From a virus, in IMG/VR virus record IMGVR_UViG_3300045999_004107, positions 1-27,597 of that record: DNA of 27,597 bases. One strand, given 5' to 3'. This document shows positions 20,112 through 27,597 of the stretch, piece by piece; within the stretch, counting starts at the first letter, position 1; each line of letters opens with the position of its first letter. Position numbers and translations under genes: made by a program. The notes beneath the pieces are model-generated. The model saw only the letters and a program-made list of their open reading frames with translations, searched no databases and was not told where the DNA came from.

Positions 20112-23100
20112 ATGGCCTCACGTCGCCGATCTCGGCACTGAGCAAGACTTTGCCAAGCTGGTAATTTCCGCCGGCCACGTTAGATGTGAATTTAAGACGC
20201 AACTCCCGGCGTTGTTCGCGCATGTCAATTTTTCCGTTGTTGGGTCCAAAAACGTATGGGTCGGACTCCTTGTCCTCGCCCTGCGCAAATGGCCGTCCGG
20301 TCACAATGACCGACATTTCACCAGATTGGATGAAATCCGGTTCAATCCGATCAAGTCGGATCCAGCGGTTTACGCCTTCTGTGGCCAACTGGGACGGGCC
20401 GCCAGAGACCCAACCAAGGTCGTTGGTCTCAAACGAGCTGAGGATGGACTGCACGTTCTGGCCATCAACTTCGTCGGTGCCAATTTCGTGTTGGTACATG
20501 GCAATCAGGTCAGGCGGGGTTGAAAAAGTCAATTCCTCCGAAGCAGTGCTTGTAGCCGCCGCTGACATTTGAATGGCTTGAAGATAAATTGCCGTGACCG
20601 AGATGGCAAACCCAGCCCCCGCGCCGCCCAAACTAGCCGCCGTGGCGCTCAACACGTTGCCGATGACATAACTCGCCCCTCTGGACGTAAGGGTTACGGT
20701 GGTCACTACCCCCCCGGCAACGACGATTGTGGCCTTAGCGCCCAGTCCTGACCCTCCTGTGAGGGTTACGTTGGTGTAGGTTGCATTGACGTAGCCAGCG
20801 CCCGGGGTGATTGCCCCAAGCGCCTTGATGTTGCTGGTCGTAATGGCCACCACGGTCGTACTTGTGGGAATATTGGTGCCAGCAATAACCTGATTGAGCG
20901 CAACCTGCAAGTTGTAGGTGTCGCTGTACAAGAAAACGCTACCAGACACCTCGTTGAAAGTGTCTGTAAACACAAGCTCAGACTCGCTGGCATGCCAGTC
21001 AGCGGCCACGGGAAAGGCGAACACTTGCGAAAAGTACCCGGCAGAGCGCTGGGCACCTCGGGCCTCGCCGGCATCGTACCAAGTGTTCTCGCGCACGTTG
21101 TAGATAACGGCGTCAGTACACTCGGTTGCCTCACCACGCGGATAAAACCACCAGATCTCACCAAAACGAGGAACCTTTGTTGCCCAAACTTTCTGACGCT
21201 GGTCGTAGTTCAGATTGTCAAAGAAGTAGTTCTGGTTCATGCTGTTGGGGATCTCCTTGACCACCCCGTTGTACAGCAGGAAGCGGTCAACGCCGCACCA
21301 GTAATAAACGCCGTCGTACTCAATGGCCGACTGAGAAGACAGGATGGAGGACTGGCTGCTGATGATGTCGTAGCGCCAGTACTGAGCAGGCGTCCCTGTC
21401 CCGCCAATGAATGACACGCGGATGAGGCTGTCAAGGCTCCAGAACAGGCCAGAGGGCGCGTTTGAGCCGCCCCTGACGGGTAGCCCTTGGACAATCTTGC
21501 CAGAGGCTACGTTGACCGCATTAGCGTCGGCAGAGACCCAGTCGCTAGGGTTGCCGGCCGAGCAGTTCTGAATCAGCCCGTTGTTACCATACACGAACAG
21601 GTAAGGGTGCAGGGAGACAACACCGCCAGACACTTCAATGTTGTTGTCAAAAGTCAAAGTTACCGGGCCGCTTGATGTGGCCGCAGCGGACAACACAACT
21701 TTTTGATAGGAACCAAGCGTAAAAACAAACCCAGTTGTTGGCGCAACAATTGTGGATACCGCGCCTCCACCAGAAGTTGCAGACAACGTAAATGTTGTTG
21801 AATAGTTCGTGGCAATAACGTAGTAAGTGCTTCCAGCAGAAAGACCAATGTATCTTTGTATAGTAAACACCAAATTGTTAGTGCTGGTTACTATTGTTGT
21901 AATCGCTGATCCACCAGAGGTAGCAGACAAAGTAAATGTTGACGTGCCATTGGTTGCAATAATGAAGTACGTTGTCCCGGTTATAACTCCCGGGAATGGT
22001 GTTGTAACAAATGTCAATCCAGTAGTTGCACCAAAGGTGTTTGTTATTGAAGATCCACCAGAAGTGGCAGCCAAAGAAAAGGTTGTTGTGCCGTTCGTGG
22101 CGGAAATGTAATAAGTTGCTCCTGAAACAAGTCCTGTTCCATTTGGCCCAGTGAACGTCAGTCCCGCCAAGGTGACAATATTTGTTGCTATTGCCTCCCC
22201 ATTTATTGAAGACGCCAACGTAAATGTTGATGTCCCGTTGGTTGCAATAATGTAATAAGTGATGCCTGCTGTGACACCGCTTGACAATATTGCCGTAAAT
22301 GTTAGCCCAGTGGTTGTGCCTGCCGTTGTTGTCAAGGCTGTGCCGAACAACGCCGCTGACAACGTAAATGTTGATGTCCCATCGGTGGCAATAATGAAAT
22401 AAAACCTGTTGCCATTGATACCAGTTGACGTTCCAGTAAGCGTGCCAGAAACAAAAACTGGCTGGCCAATGTACAGGCCAGTTGTAGCTGTGCAGGAGCA
22501 CTGACCCGCAGTTCCAGTAACGGCAACACCAGCAACTGTTGATGGAGTAGGTGTGCCGCCCACGGTAATTGGCTGGCCTATGTAGAGTCCAGTTGTTGCG
22601 GTGCAAGAAAAAGCGCCATTTACGCTTGTGATTGCAACACCTGCAAGTGTGTTTGTGCTTATTGATCCAGAAACAACTACCGGCTGACCTACCGCAAGGC
22701 CAGTTGTAGCTGTGCAAGAAAAAGCACCGCTTGAGCTTGTGATTGCAACACTCGCCAAGGTGGTGTTAAGCAGCGCCCCGGACACGACAACTTCCTGACC
22801 GTTGTACAAGCCATTGGTTGCGGCGCAAGAAAATGTACCGCCCGTCCCAGTTACCGCAACCGTGGACAAAATTTCTTTTGGCAGCGACCCTGAAACAGTA
22901 ACTGTTTGGTTAATGTAAAGGCCTGAGGTTGACGCACAAGAAAAAGTTCCGCTTGTTCCCGTCACTGCGACCGTGCTTAAATTGGGCGACTCAAGATTGC
23001 TTGAAACAACTGTTGTTCCGGAAGGTATGTTTGTGCCGGTAACAGTCTGGCCAGCGCCAATCAAGGTGTTTGTTTCAGATATGGTGACGGATGTTGTGCT

Positions 23101-23601
23101 GTTTATGTAGGCGTTGGCATCAGTAAAAATTCCAATTCTGGACATGGTCGTGCTATTGATATCGCCAATCAGCACAGGCGTATCAACGTCATTGCTGATT
23201 GAGTCAAGGTTCAGACCGGGGTGGGCCACAAGCGACTGAATGCCATTTCCACCAACGTCATAAAACCCATCAAATTGCCACAAGTTCAAATTTGAAGCCG
23301 TAAAGTTGGCCAACGTAAAATCTACAGCCCCAGCGCCAATACCGTTGTTGTCAATGGTCAGGACTTGCAAGCCGTCGTTGTAGCCGCTAAAAATTGAGGT
23401 AAAGCCGTTCTGCGGGTTTACCCAAATCCCACGAGAGGGGCCTGTGAGTTGATTTGAAATGACGCGGAATCCGCCAATCTTGCGGGGACGGCCGCGTTGA
23501 AAACGCACCCACTCGCCATCGGTGTAAAAAACTTTGTCAAAGACCGTGCCGTCGCGTTGAATGCCCGGCTTTGTGTCAAGGGTAAAAACCTTGGTTGCCA
23601 T
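20101..23601 (-). CDS. P22 gp10-like tail hub/DNA-stabilisation protein with inserted repeat modules, 1166 aa
   Basis: The N-terminus (T-L-D-T-K-P-G-I-Q-R-D-G-T, W-V-R-F-Q-R-G-R-P-R-K-I-G-G-F) and the region about 655-880 (W-S-L-D-S-L-I-R-V-S-F, Y-Y-W-C-G-V-D-R-F-L-L-Y-N-G) resemble the packaged-DNA-stabilisation/hub proteins of podoviruses (P22 gp10 type). These form part of the tail channel. Residues about 208-630 are an insertion of five 37-aa units (F-S-C-x-x-T-x-G-L-Y-x-G-Q) and five ~48-aa units (Y-Y-I-I-A-T-N-G-T-S-T-F-T-L). A third Gly-rich module sits at about 928-1004 (G-A-G-Y-V-N-A-T-Y-T-N-V). It is far longer than typical relatives because of these insertions. GGAG precedes the ATG; the gene overlaps the fibre gene's stop by one base. 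Confidence 0.82.
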   Translation of the reverse strand: MATKVFTLDTKPGIQRDGTVFDKVFYTDGEWVRFQRGRPRKIGGFRVISNQLTGPSRGIWVNPQNGFTSIFSGYNDGLQVLTIDNNGIGAGAVDFTLANFTASNLNLWQFDGFYDVGGNGIQSLVAHPGLNLDSISNDVDTPVLIGDINSTTMSRIGIFTDANAYINSTTSVTISETNTLIGAGQTVTGTNIPSGTTVVSSNLESPNLSTVAVTGTSGTFSCASTSGLYINQTVTVSGSLPKEILSTVAVTGTGGTFSCAATNGLYNGQEVVVSGALLNTTLASVAITSSSGAFSCTATTGLAVGQPVVVSGSISTNTLAGVAITSVNGAFSCTATTGLYIGQPITVGGTPTPSTVAGVAVTGTAGQCSCTATTGLYIGQPVFVSGTLTGTSTGINGNRFYFIIATDGTSTFTLSAALFGTALTTTAGTTTGLTFTAILSSGVTAGITYYIIATNGTSTFTLASSINGEAIATNIVTLAGLTFTGPNGTGLVSGATYYISATNGTTTFSLAATSGGSSITNTFGATTGLTFVTTPFPGVITGTTYFIIATNGTSTFTLSATSGGSAITTIVTSTNNLVFTIQRYIGLSAGSTYYVIATNYSTTFTLSATSGGGAVSTIVAPTTGFVFTLGSYQKVVLSAAATSSGPVTLTFDNNIEVSGGVVSLHPYLFVYGNNGLIQNCSAGNPSDWVSADANAVNVASGKIVQGLPVRGGSNAPSGLFWSLDSLIRVSFIGGTGTPAQYWRYDIISSQSSILSSQSAIEYDGVYYWCGVDRFLLYNGVVKEIPNSMNQNYFFDNLNYDQRQKVWATKVPRFGEIWWFYPRGEATECTDAVIYNVRENTWYDAGEARGAQRSAGYFSQVFAFPVAADWHASESELVFTDTFNEVSGSVFLYSDTYNLQVALNQVIAGTNIPTSTTVVAITTSNIKALGAITPGAGYVNATYTNVTLTGGSGLGAKATIVVAGGVVTTVTLTSRGASYVIGNVLSATAASLGGAGAGFAISVTAIYLQAIQMSAAATSTASEELTFSTPPDLIAMYQHEIGTDEVDGQNVQSILSSFETNDLGWVSGGPSQLATEGVNRWIRLDRIEPDFIQSGEMSVIVTGRPFAQGEDKESDPYVFGPNNGKIDMREQRRELRLKFTSNVAGGNYQLGKVLLSAEIGDVRPYGP
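21715..22990 (-). repeat. Ten tandem beta-module repeats in the hub gene
   Basis: Five A units (V-A-I/V-T-x-x-x-G-x-F-S-C-x-x-T-x-G-L-Y) are followed by five B units (G-x-T-Y-Y-I-I-A-T-N-G-T-S-T-F-T-L-S-A). A units are about 37 aa, B units about 48 aa, and all are read leftward. They are diverged but clearly homologous; the B units keep A-T-N/D-x-T/S-T-F. One A and one B unit also occur in the next gene, at about 24670-24935. Confidence 0.9.
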
Positions 23602-25097
23602 CAGAAAACTCCGCCCTGAACACCCCCAGTAAAGTTGCCGGTGCCGGGAATATTCAGCCCTGTAGCCGTTAAACCAAACAGCTTGACGCCCAAGATTGCA
23701 ATACCAAACTCACCAGAGCCGGGCCGGTAGATGCCCGTTGAGGTCTCTGAAGAAAAGTTTAGCCCCGGAGCGCCCACCGAGCCGTCCACCAAAGACACAC
23801 TTGACGCACCGGCGGCGATCGTTGAGGCGTTGAGCAAGTTAATTGAGTCGCACAGCAAAATTACCTGCTGGCTGGCGGGGATTACCGCCGTGGACCCGCC
23901 GCCGCCTGTGGTGAAGGTAATTTGATAGCCGGGGCCTCCGCCATTGGTCTGGTTTGTGATGTAGTACACCTGAACGGTTTGGGGCAAAACCACAGTCACG
24001 TTGCCTGTCAGGGTGCCGGTGTACTTTTGAATTGTGTTGGCGGCCTCGGCTGCTGTTAGGGTGTAGCTGCCAGACACCACAGCTTTGGTGAGCTGGGTAA
24101 AATTAAACTGAACATTACGGCCCAAACCAACTGTGAAGAAGGCTACGCCAGAACAGCAAAGCACGCAAGAGTCAGCAGGTTGCAATGCAATAGTTGCAGC
24201 GCCGTTTATCAGAATACCGCCAGATGGAGCAATGGTCAACGTGCCAGTTCCACCATTGCGGACCATCATGTACCAGTCATTTCCCAGTGTGACGGCTGAT
24301 GTCAAAGTTAGGGAACCCGCGCCGCCGGTCCAAACGTAGGTTGATGCACGGTCTGTGGCCACCGCAGTGTAGTTTGACGCAAAGGTGTTAACCTCATTGG
24401 CAGCGTTCAAGGTGTTGGAGATGGCCTTCAGACCAAATCCAGCAAGGGTGGCTGCATCAACATTGGATGTGCCCACGCCAAAGGCAATCAGGCCCCATGT
24501 GCCGGCCTCAGTGGCGTTGTCGGTCAGGTAGATGTACTTGGCCTCGCCTGCCGCAATGGTGACGATTGTGGCCCCGTCGTAGTCCCTGACATCAAAGCTG
24601 TAGGAGCCAACATTGCGGAACAAGGCGTCAATGCCAACAGACGCCTGATTTGCAGGCGGCATGTCTAAGGTGAACGAGTCAAGCGTAAAAGTCAGGCCGG
24701 TAGTTGTGCCGGCCGTAGTGGCCACCGCCAATCCGCCTAAAGTAGCCGACAGGGTGAAGGTTGTCGTGCCATTGGTAAGAATGATGTAGTAGGTGGTGCC
24801 GCTGACAAGGCCTGTTGCTGTGCCAGTAAGAACCCCAGTGACAACAACGGCTTGGCCAACAAACAGGCTGGGAGTTGTGGTGCAAGAGCACTCCCCGCCC
24901 GTGCCCGTAACAATGACGCTAGCAAGCACTAGGCCGCTGGAGAGCGACGTGACATCCATGATCCGCGCTGCGGCGTTGTCCGTGACGCTGCCGTTGATTG
25001 GCCACGACAGGGTGCTGTCTGCGGAAAGCGTAATGTCTCGGTAAGAAACGTCGGTCGGCTGGATTACTTGGCCGGTAAATGGCGAATTAAAACTCAT
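23601..25097 (-). CDS. Tail-fibre-like virion protein with an inserted A+B module, 498 aa
   Basis: The N-terminus (Q-P-T-D-V-S-Y-R-D-I-T-L-S-A-D-S-T-L-S-W-P) and the long Thr/Gly/Val beta-rich body fit a fibre or tail-associated structural protein. The C-terminus (S-T-G-I-Y-R-P-G-S-G-E-F-G-I-A-I-L-G) is typical of fibre/appendage proteins. Residues about 55-143 are an insertion with the same two module types as in the hub gene; T-L-D-S-F-T-L-D-M marks the duplicated edge. A Cys pair (C-V-L-C-C) lies in the mid-region. It starts in a TAATG overlap with the adaptor gene's stop. Receptor binding is plausible but not shown. Confidence 0.78.
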   Translation of the reverse strand: MSFNSPFTGQVIQPTDVSYRDITLSADSTLSWPINGSVTDNAAARIMDVTSLSSGLVLASVIVTGTGGECSCTTTPSLFVGQAVVVTGVLTGTATGLVSGTTYYIILTNGTTTFTLSATLGGLAVATTAGTTTGLTFTLDSFTLDMPPANQASVGIDALFRNVGSYSFDVRDYDGATIVTIAAGEAKYIYLTDNATEAGTWGLIAFGVGTSNVDAATLAGFGLKAISNTLNAANEVNTFASNYTAVATDRASTYVWTGGAGSLTLTSAVTLGNDWYMMVRNGGTGTLTIAPSGGILINGAATIALQPADSCVLCCSGVAFFTVGLGRNVQFNFTQLTKAVVSGSYTLTAAEAANTIQKYTGTLTGNVTVVLPQTVQVYYITNQTNGGGPGYQITFTTGGGGSTAVIPASQQVILLCDSINLLNASTIAAGASSVSLVDGSVGAPGLNFSSETSTGIYRPGSGEFGIAILGVKLFGLTATGLNIPGTGNFTGGVQGGVF

Positions 25098-25732
25098 TAT
25101 GAATCCCTCACAATTGCCTGACGATCAGCGGCACGGATGACGTTCTCCGTCTTCAGGACTTCAATGATTTTGTCGTAATTGCTTTGCCACATAGGCATGC
25201 GCTCGTCATTCTTGAGGAACGGCATGGCTTGCAGCAAAGTGCCATACAGCAGCGCCTGTGGGGCGTACTGGGTAAACCAGCTTGATTGGTTTGATGAGTC
25301 CAAGGGTTGCACGCGCTCGTAATACAGAACCTCGTATGAGTAAGCCAGTGTTGGAGTGGGACCTACCAACCAGTGCTCGTAGTCGTAGTCGCAAAAATAC
25401 AGCGGAACGTCAGTGCTGGCCGCTTCTGGCCAATACTCTCGAATGTACTCGTAGGTGCGGAGCAGCACAGGTTTGCGCTTGCCTGCTACGGTAACGTTCA
25501 TTGAAACAGTCTTGCGCCAGCGTGCCGGCTTGGGAATTACGTTCTCGGACGCAACCATAGTGCTTGTGGCCACAGTCAGGTTGCCAAGAAATTTGATCTC
25601 AGCCGCAATTATCTGCTCTGCCAGCATGATGAACTGCGGAATTTTGTCTAAAGTCTGGGCATCTGTGCGTTCCAGATAGGTCTGGATGTCATTGACCAAA
25701 CTGTCATACGTCATGGTTGCGGCGACCGTCAT
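25097..25732 (-). CDS. Phage SU10-type adaptor (head-tail connector) protein, 211 aa
   Basis: The sequence has the layout of podovirus adaptor proteins: helical Y-D-S-L-V-N-D-I-Q-T-Y-L-E-R-T-D at the start, P-Q-F-I-M-L-A-E-Q-I-I-A-A-E-I-K-F-L-G in the next helix, a beta region with P-A-R-W-R-K-T-V-S-M, and R-T-Y-E-Y-I-R-E-Y-W-P. Y-S-Y-E-V-L-Y-Y-E-R-V then leads to the final helix with Q-A-L-L-Y-G-T-L-L-Q-A. Such adaptors form the ring under the portal. GGAG precedes ATG 25732. Length is normal for the family. It is the strongest evidence that this phage is podovirus-like. Confidence 0.82.
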   Translation of the reverse strand: MTVAATMTYDSLVNDIQTYLERTDAQTLDKIPQFIMLAEQIIAAEIKFLGNLTVATSTMVASENVIPKPARWRKTVSMNVTVAGKRKPVLLRTYEYIREYWPEAASTDVPLYFCDYDYEHWLVGPTPTLAYSYEVLYYERVQPLDSSNQSSWFTQYAPQALLYGTLLQAMPFLKNDERMPMWQSNYDKIIEVLKTENVIRAADRQAIVRDS

Positions 25733-25761
25733 TTTGTTCTCCGTTATCCGACGTTAAATTG

Positions 25762-26238
25762 CTAAGACAGAAACAGGGCGCGTTCGTCATTGCGGCGTTT
25801 GACTAGCCCCGGAAGGATTTTACCCCCGCCCCGTGTAAACTTCAAGAACTCGTCTGCCGCCGCTTCAATCTCACCCCGAAGAACCTTCTGACGGAGGGTT
25901 GATCGCTGTACGCCGCCCAAACCGAGATTAAAAGCAAAGCTGACAAGAGCGTCGTTTTGACCTTGGGTAAGCACCACAGGAAAAAGTTTGGCGACCCCAA
26001 CCTCAAATCGGCGGAGATCAGCACTAAGGATTCCATCTACTTCGGCTCCTGAAAATACGCGGTTATCTTCCGCTTTAAGCGGGTAAGCGTCTCTCTGATC
26101 CAGAGGTAAACGACCTTGATCGGGGTATAAAACATGACCAACTCCTACAGTCCAAAGACGCGCTGGGCAACGGTAAGGTTTAAACCGCACACCCTCGTGA
26201 TGTTTGATCATCTCCATGCATCGCGCAGAGACTTTCAT
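25762..26238 (-). CDS. GH24 endolysin (phage lysozyme), 158 aa
   Basis: This enzyme cleaves peptidoglycan glycan bonds at the end of infection. The active-site region is H-H-E15-G-V-R-F-K-P-Y-R-C24-P-A-R-L-W-T30-V-G-V-G-H. It has the GH24 spacing E-x8-C-x5-T, with Cys replacing the Asp of T4 lysozyme, a variant common in phage endolysins. Further family features are T-Q-G-Q-N-D-A-L-V-S-F-A-F-N-L-G, G-G-G-K-I-L-P-G-L-V-K-R-R and E-R-A-L-F. No signal or SAR segment is visible, so export should depend on the holin encoded just upstream (ATGA overlap). Confidence 0.94.
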   Translation of the reverse strand: MKVSARCMEMIKHHEGVRFKPYRCPARLWTVGVGHVLYPDQGRLPLDQRDAYPLKAEDNRVFSGAEVDGILSADLRRFEVGVAKLFPVVLTQGQNDALVSFAFNLGLGGVQRSTLRQKVLRGEIEAAADEFLKFTRGGGKILPGLVKRRNDERALFLS

Positions 26239-26720
26239 TTCTTGCTGAACGCTTGGCTTCCAAACCAGAAAGAAATGACGCTGGCCCAGATGATCTGAGT
26301 TTCGTCATCCCAGATGTTGTCCAGCATGATCTGGAAATCTACACCGTGCTGCCAAGCGTAGACAAACCCAGCAACGTCAACAAACACCAGCAACAGGAAC
26401 AGGCCATAGGTGATAAGGGGACGAACACCAGCACGGAGATTCACCATCCACTGGCTTGCACCTTGACCAATAGCTATGTCGTGAGCGTACAGGGCGCTGC
26501 GCTCTGCTGATGCGGCCTCAATCATCTGGCCCTCTACCCTGATCTCTTCCACCCGTTGCTGGGCTTCAAAACCTGCCTTGCGAAGTTCCAGTTCCCGCTC
26601 AGTCTGGAGGCGAGCCATTGCCATCTCGTGGCTTTTGTCCGCACGGTCTTGAAAGAAACCCAACAGCTTGGGTAAACCACCGGCAAGAAAGCTGACCAGT
26701 GTAGTAATCAGAGTAATCAT
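26235..26720 (-). CDS. Three-transmembrane holin (GTA-type), 161 aa
   Basis: The layout is an N-terminal hydrophobic helix (I-T-L-I-T-T-L-V-S-F-L-A-G-G-L-P-K-L-L), a Glu/Arg/Ala coiled coil (about 25-85), then R-P-L-I-T-Y-G-L-F-L-L-L-V-F-V-D-V-A-G-F-V-Y-A-W (second TM, about 100-125). A third hydrophobic segment ends the protein (I-I-W-A-S-V-I-S-F-W-F-G). The W-M-V-N-L-R-A-G-V-R-P-L-I-T-Y-G motif fits the 3-TM holin family used by gene transfer agents and many phages. It overlaps the endolysin start by ATGA, as expected for a lysis pair, and would form the membrane holes that release the endolysin. Confidence 0.82.
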   Translation of the reverse strand: MITLITTLVSFLAGGLPKLLGFFQDRADKSHEMAMARLQTERELELRKAGFEAQQRVEEIRVEGQMIEAASAERSALYAHDIAIGQGASQWMVNLRAGVRPLITYGLFLLLVFVDVAGFVYAWQHGVDFQIMLDNIWDDETQIIWASVISFWFGSQAFSKK

Positions 26721-26722
26721 AA

Positions 26723-27178
26723 TCAGCCCTTTAAGTCAAAACTCAGGTTTGCATGGCGGGGGTACTGCACAACGCGCTCCCCCTCGGGGCATTTGTACTT
26801 AATCGTTGCCAGCAGTGTGGCTGTGCCGGGTGCAATCTTCTCTTTTCTCACCATCGTGAGTTGGTATGTAAACGTGTCAATTGTTGGCCCAGCGGGGCCG
26901 CTGAACTTACTTGCCGTTGTTGTTGCCTCATGCACCATGCCTGCGGCGTCACGGATGCTTGGCGTAAAACTCTCCACCGAGCAATCATCCCGCTTTTTAA
27001 TCCGCGCCACTGTCACATTGATAGGCTTCCCGGCTTCGGCAACAATCTTAAAATGCTCTGGTGACCATTCAAGGATAGCCCGGTCAAACCAACCAAACTT
27101 GTCTGCAAGCGTGTACCCGCCGCCAATGGCTGCAATGCTGGCTGCGACTGCTCCAATGGCTTTGGTTACATCAATCAT
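26723..27178 (-). CDS. Membrane-anchored lysis-cassette protein, 151 aa
   Basis: An N-terminal hydrophobic helix (A-I-G-A-V-A-A-S-I-A-A-I-G-G-G-Y-T-L, about residues 7-24) is followed by a polar domain that looks beta-rich. That domain has F-K-I-V-A-E-A-G-K-P-I-N-V-T-V-A-R-I, then T-I-D-T-F-T-Y-Q-L-T-M-V and A-N-L-S-F-D-L at the end, with two Cys. I recognise no family. It sits between a tiny membrane protein and the holin, so a role in lysis (spanin-like, or a holin regulator) is plausible. A classical Rz/Rz1 pair is not seen in the window. Confidence 0.75.
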   Translation of the reverse strand: MIDVTKAIGAVAASIAAIGGGYTLADKFGWFDRAILEWSPEHFKIVAEAGKPINVTVARIKKRDDCSVESFTPSIRDAAGMVHEATTTASKFSGPAGPTIDTFTYQLTMVRKEKIAPGTATLLATIKYKCPEGERVVQYPRHANLSFDLKG

Positions 27179-27197
27179 TTGTCTGTCTTATTCCACA

Positions 27198-27368
27198 TCA
27201 ACGTCCAAAGGTCAGAGAGGCGTAGACGATGGATGCCATGGAGACAATCAAGACGCCAGTAGTCTTCATAATCACACCCTCAAGCCTCTTGAGCCTCGCA
27301 TTGATCTGTGCATACCGTTCTGCACAAACGGCCTCATGGCTTGTCAACCGGATGTCAATATCACTCAT
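27198..27368 (-). CDS. Small membrane protein next to the lysis genes, 56 aa
   Basis: ATG 27368 has AGGA upstream and the product is a credible folded peptide. It begins M-S-D-I-D-I-R-L-T-S-H-E-A-V-C-A-E-R-Y-A, then has a basic helix (I-N-A-R-L-K-R-L-E-G-V-I-M-K) and one hydrophobic helix (G-V-L-I-V-S-M-A-S-I-V-Y-A, about residues 38-50). This D-I-x-x-R-L-x-x-H-E-A-V-C-A-E-R-Y form, with a C-terminal TM, is a common phage pattern reminiscent of XhlA-type lysis accessory proteins. It is the first gene of the lysis cassette and precedes the 151-aa gene by 19 bases. Confidence 0.8.
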   Translation of the reverse strand: MSDIDIRLTSHEAVCAERYAQINARLKRLEGVIMKTTGVLIVSMASIVYASLTFGR

Positions 27369-27377
27369 ATAAATCCT

Positions 27378-27597
27378 TTAGCCAATGCGATACAAAATGT
27401 AATTGCTAACTGAGGTGCGGCGAATACGGAACCGGGCAGAAATGCCGGTTAACACCGTAAGAGTACCGATGTTTGTAACCCCGGTATTGACCGCCATCGT
27501 AACCGTACCGGATGCGGTATTAACTATTGAAAAATCAAACCCAAGGTCATCGCCTGACCAGCTAATTAAAGTGTCCAAAGTAGACCCTGTAGTTCTT
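27378..27597 (-). CDS. C-terminal end of a virion protein (5' end off the window)
   Basis: The frame stays open to the right edge, so this is only the last ~72 residues. They are beta-rich: S-W-S-G-D-D-L-G-F-D-F-S-I, then T-V-T-M-A-V-N-T-G-V-T-N-I-G-T-L-T-V and finally R-F-R-I-R-R-T-S-V-S-N-Y-I-L-Y-R-I-G. This resembles the C-terminus of tail or fibre-like structural proteins (ending F-x-I/V-R-R-T-x-x-x-x-Y-x-L-Y-R). The stop is ten bases before the 56-aa gene's start, so the lysis genes are read from the same late transcript. Confidence 0.75.
   Translation of the reverse strand, partial: RTTGSTLDTLISWSGDDLGFDFSIVNTASGTVTMAVNTGVTNIGTLTVLTGISARFRIRRTSVSNYILYRIG

Noticed and set aside
21878-22717. 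279-aa leftward frame rich in Cys, His, Trp and Asn
   Set aside because: It lies wholly inside the repeat region of the hub gene in another frame. Its periodic composition is the shifted reading of the A/B repeats, and no start signal precedes it.

Overview
The window looks like about 27.6 kb of a tailed double-stranded DNA phage (Caudoviricetes), free or as a prophage. I see no cellular housekeeping, rRNA or tRNA genes. The virion genes suggest a short-tailed (podovirus-like) particle: an SU10-type adaptor, a P22 gp10-like hub/stabilisation protein and three large internal or ejection-type proteins, with no tail tube, sheath or tape-measure gene visible. Many small-gene types (ABA-sandwich protein, MSGGHF protein, DUF1376 proteins, YdaS-type repressor) are familiar from phages of Betaproteobacteria/Burkholderiales, so such a host, perhaps freshwater, is my best guess. 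No integrase, terminase, portal, major capsid or polymerase gene lies in the window.

The layout has three blocks. Block 1 (about 1-6668, leftward) is an early/replication operon. It starts with a YdaS/Cro-like repressor gene, followed by two DUF1376 replication-type genes, a RusA resolvase, a Ref-like HNH nuclease and a long chain of tiny genes. Most genes in the chain overlap by four bases (ATGA or GTGA), which implies tight translational coupling. Two further leftward promoters, at about 1965-1993 and 3045-3074, share a conserved inverted repeat and divide the operon. Block 2 (6781-9652, rightward) diverges from block 1 at back-to-back promoters (6691-6753). It encodes two very small proteins, an SSB-like protein with an acidic DDDIPF-type tail, a Cys/His HNH-like protein, a winged-helix protein and a PD-(D/E)XK exonuclease. 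Block 3 (27597-9743, leftward) is the late region. In transcription order it has the end of a virion protein, a lysis cassette (small membrane protein, membrane-anchored protein, 3-TM holin, GH24 endolysin), the adaptor, a fibre-like protein, the large hub protein, an 86-aa protein, a 1920-aa low-complexity giant, and two internal proteins of which the second-last is Ala/Pro-rich, ending with a transglycosylase fusion. Blocks 2 and 3 converge on a strong hairpin terminator at 9651-9684.

The most unusual material is in the virion genes and in DNA-level repeats. The 1920-aa protein carries DUF4214 copies, two long Pro-Thr tracts, a 34-aa repeat array and a G-quadruplex-like tract. The hub protein contains two families of repeated beta modules nested inside a host module, and the same modules interrupt the neighbouring fibre gene. 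An 18-bp sequence occurs twice in different reading frames inside a replication gene, as expected for an origin or protein-binding site. All family assignments were made by eye from the translated sequence, without a database search.
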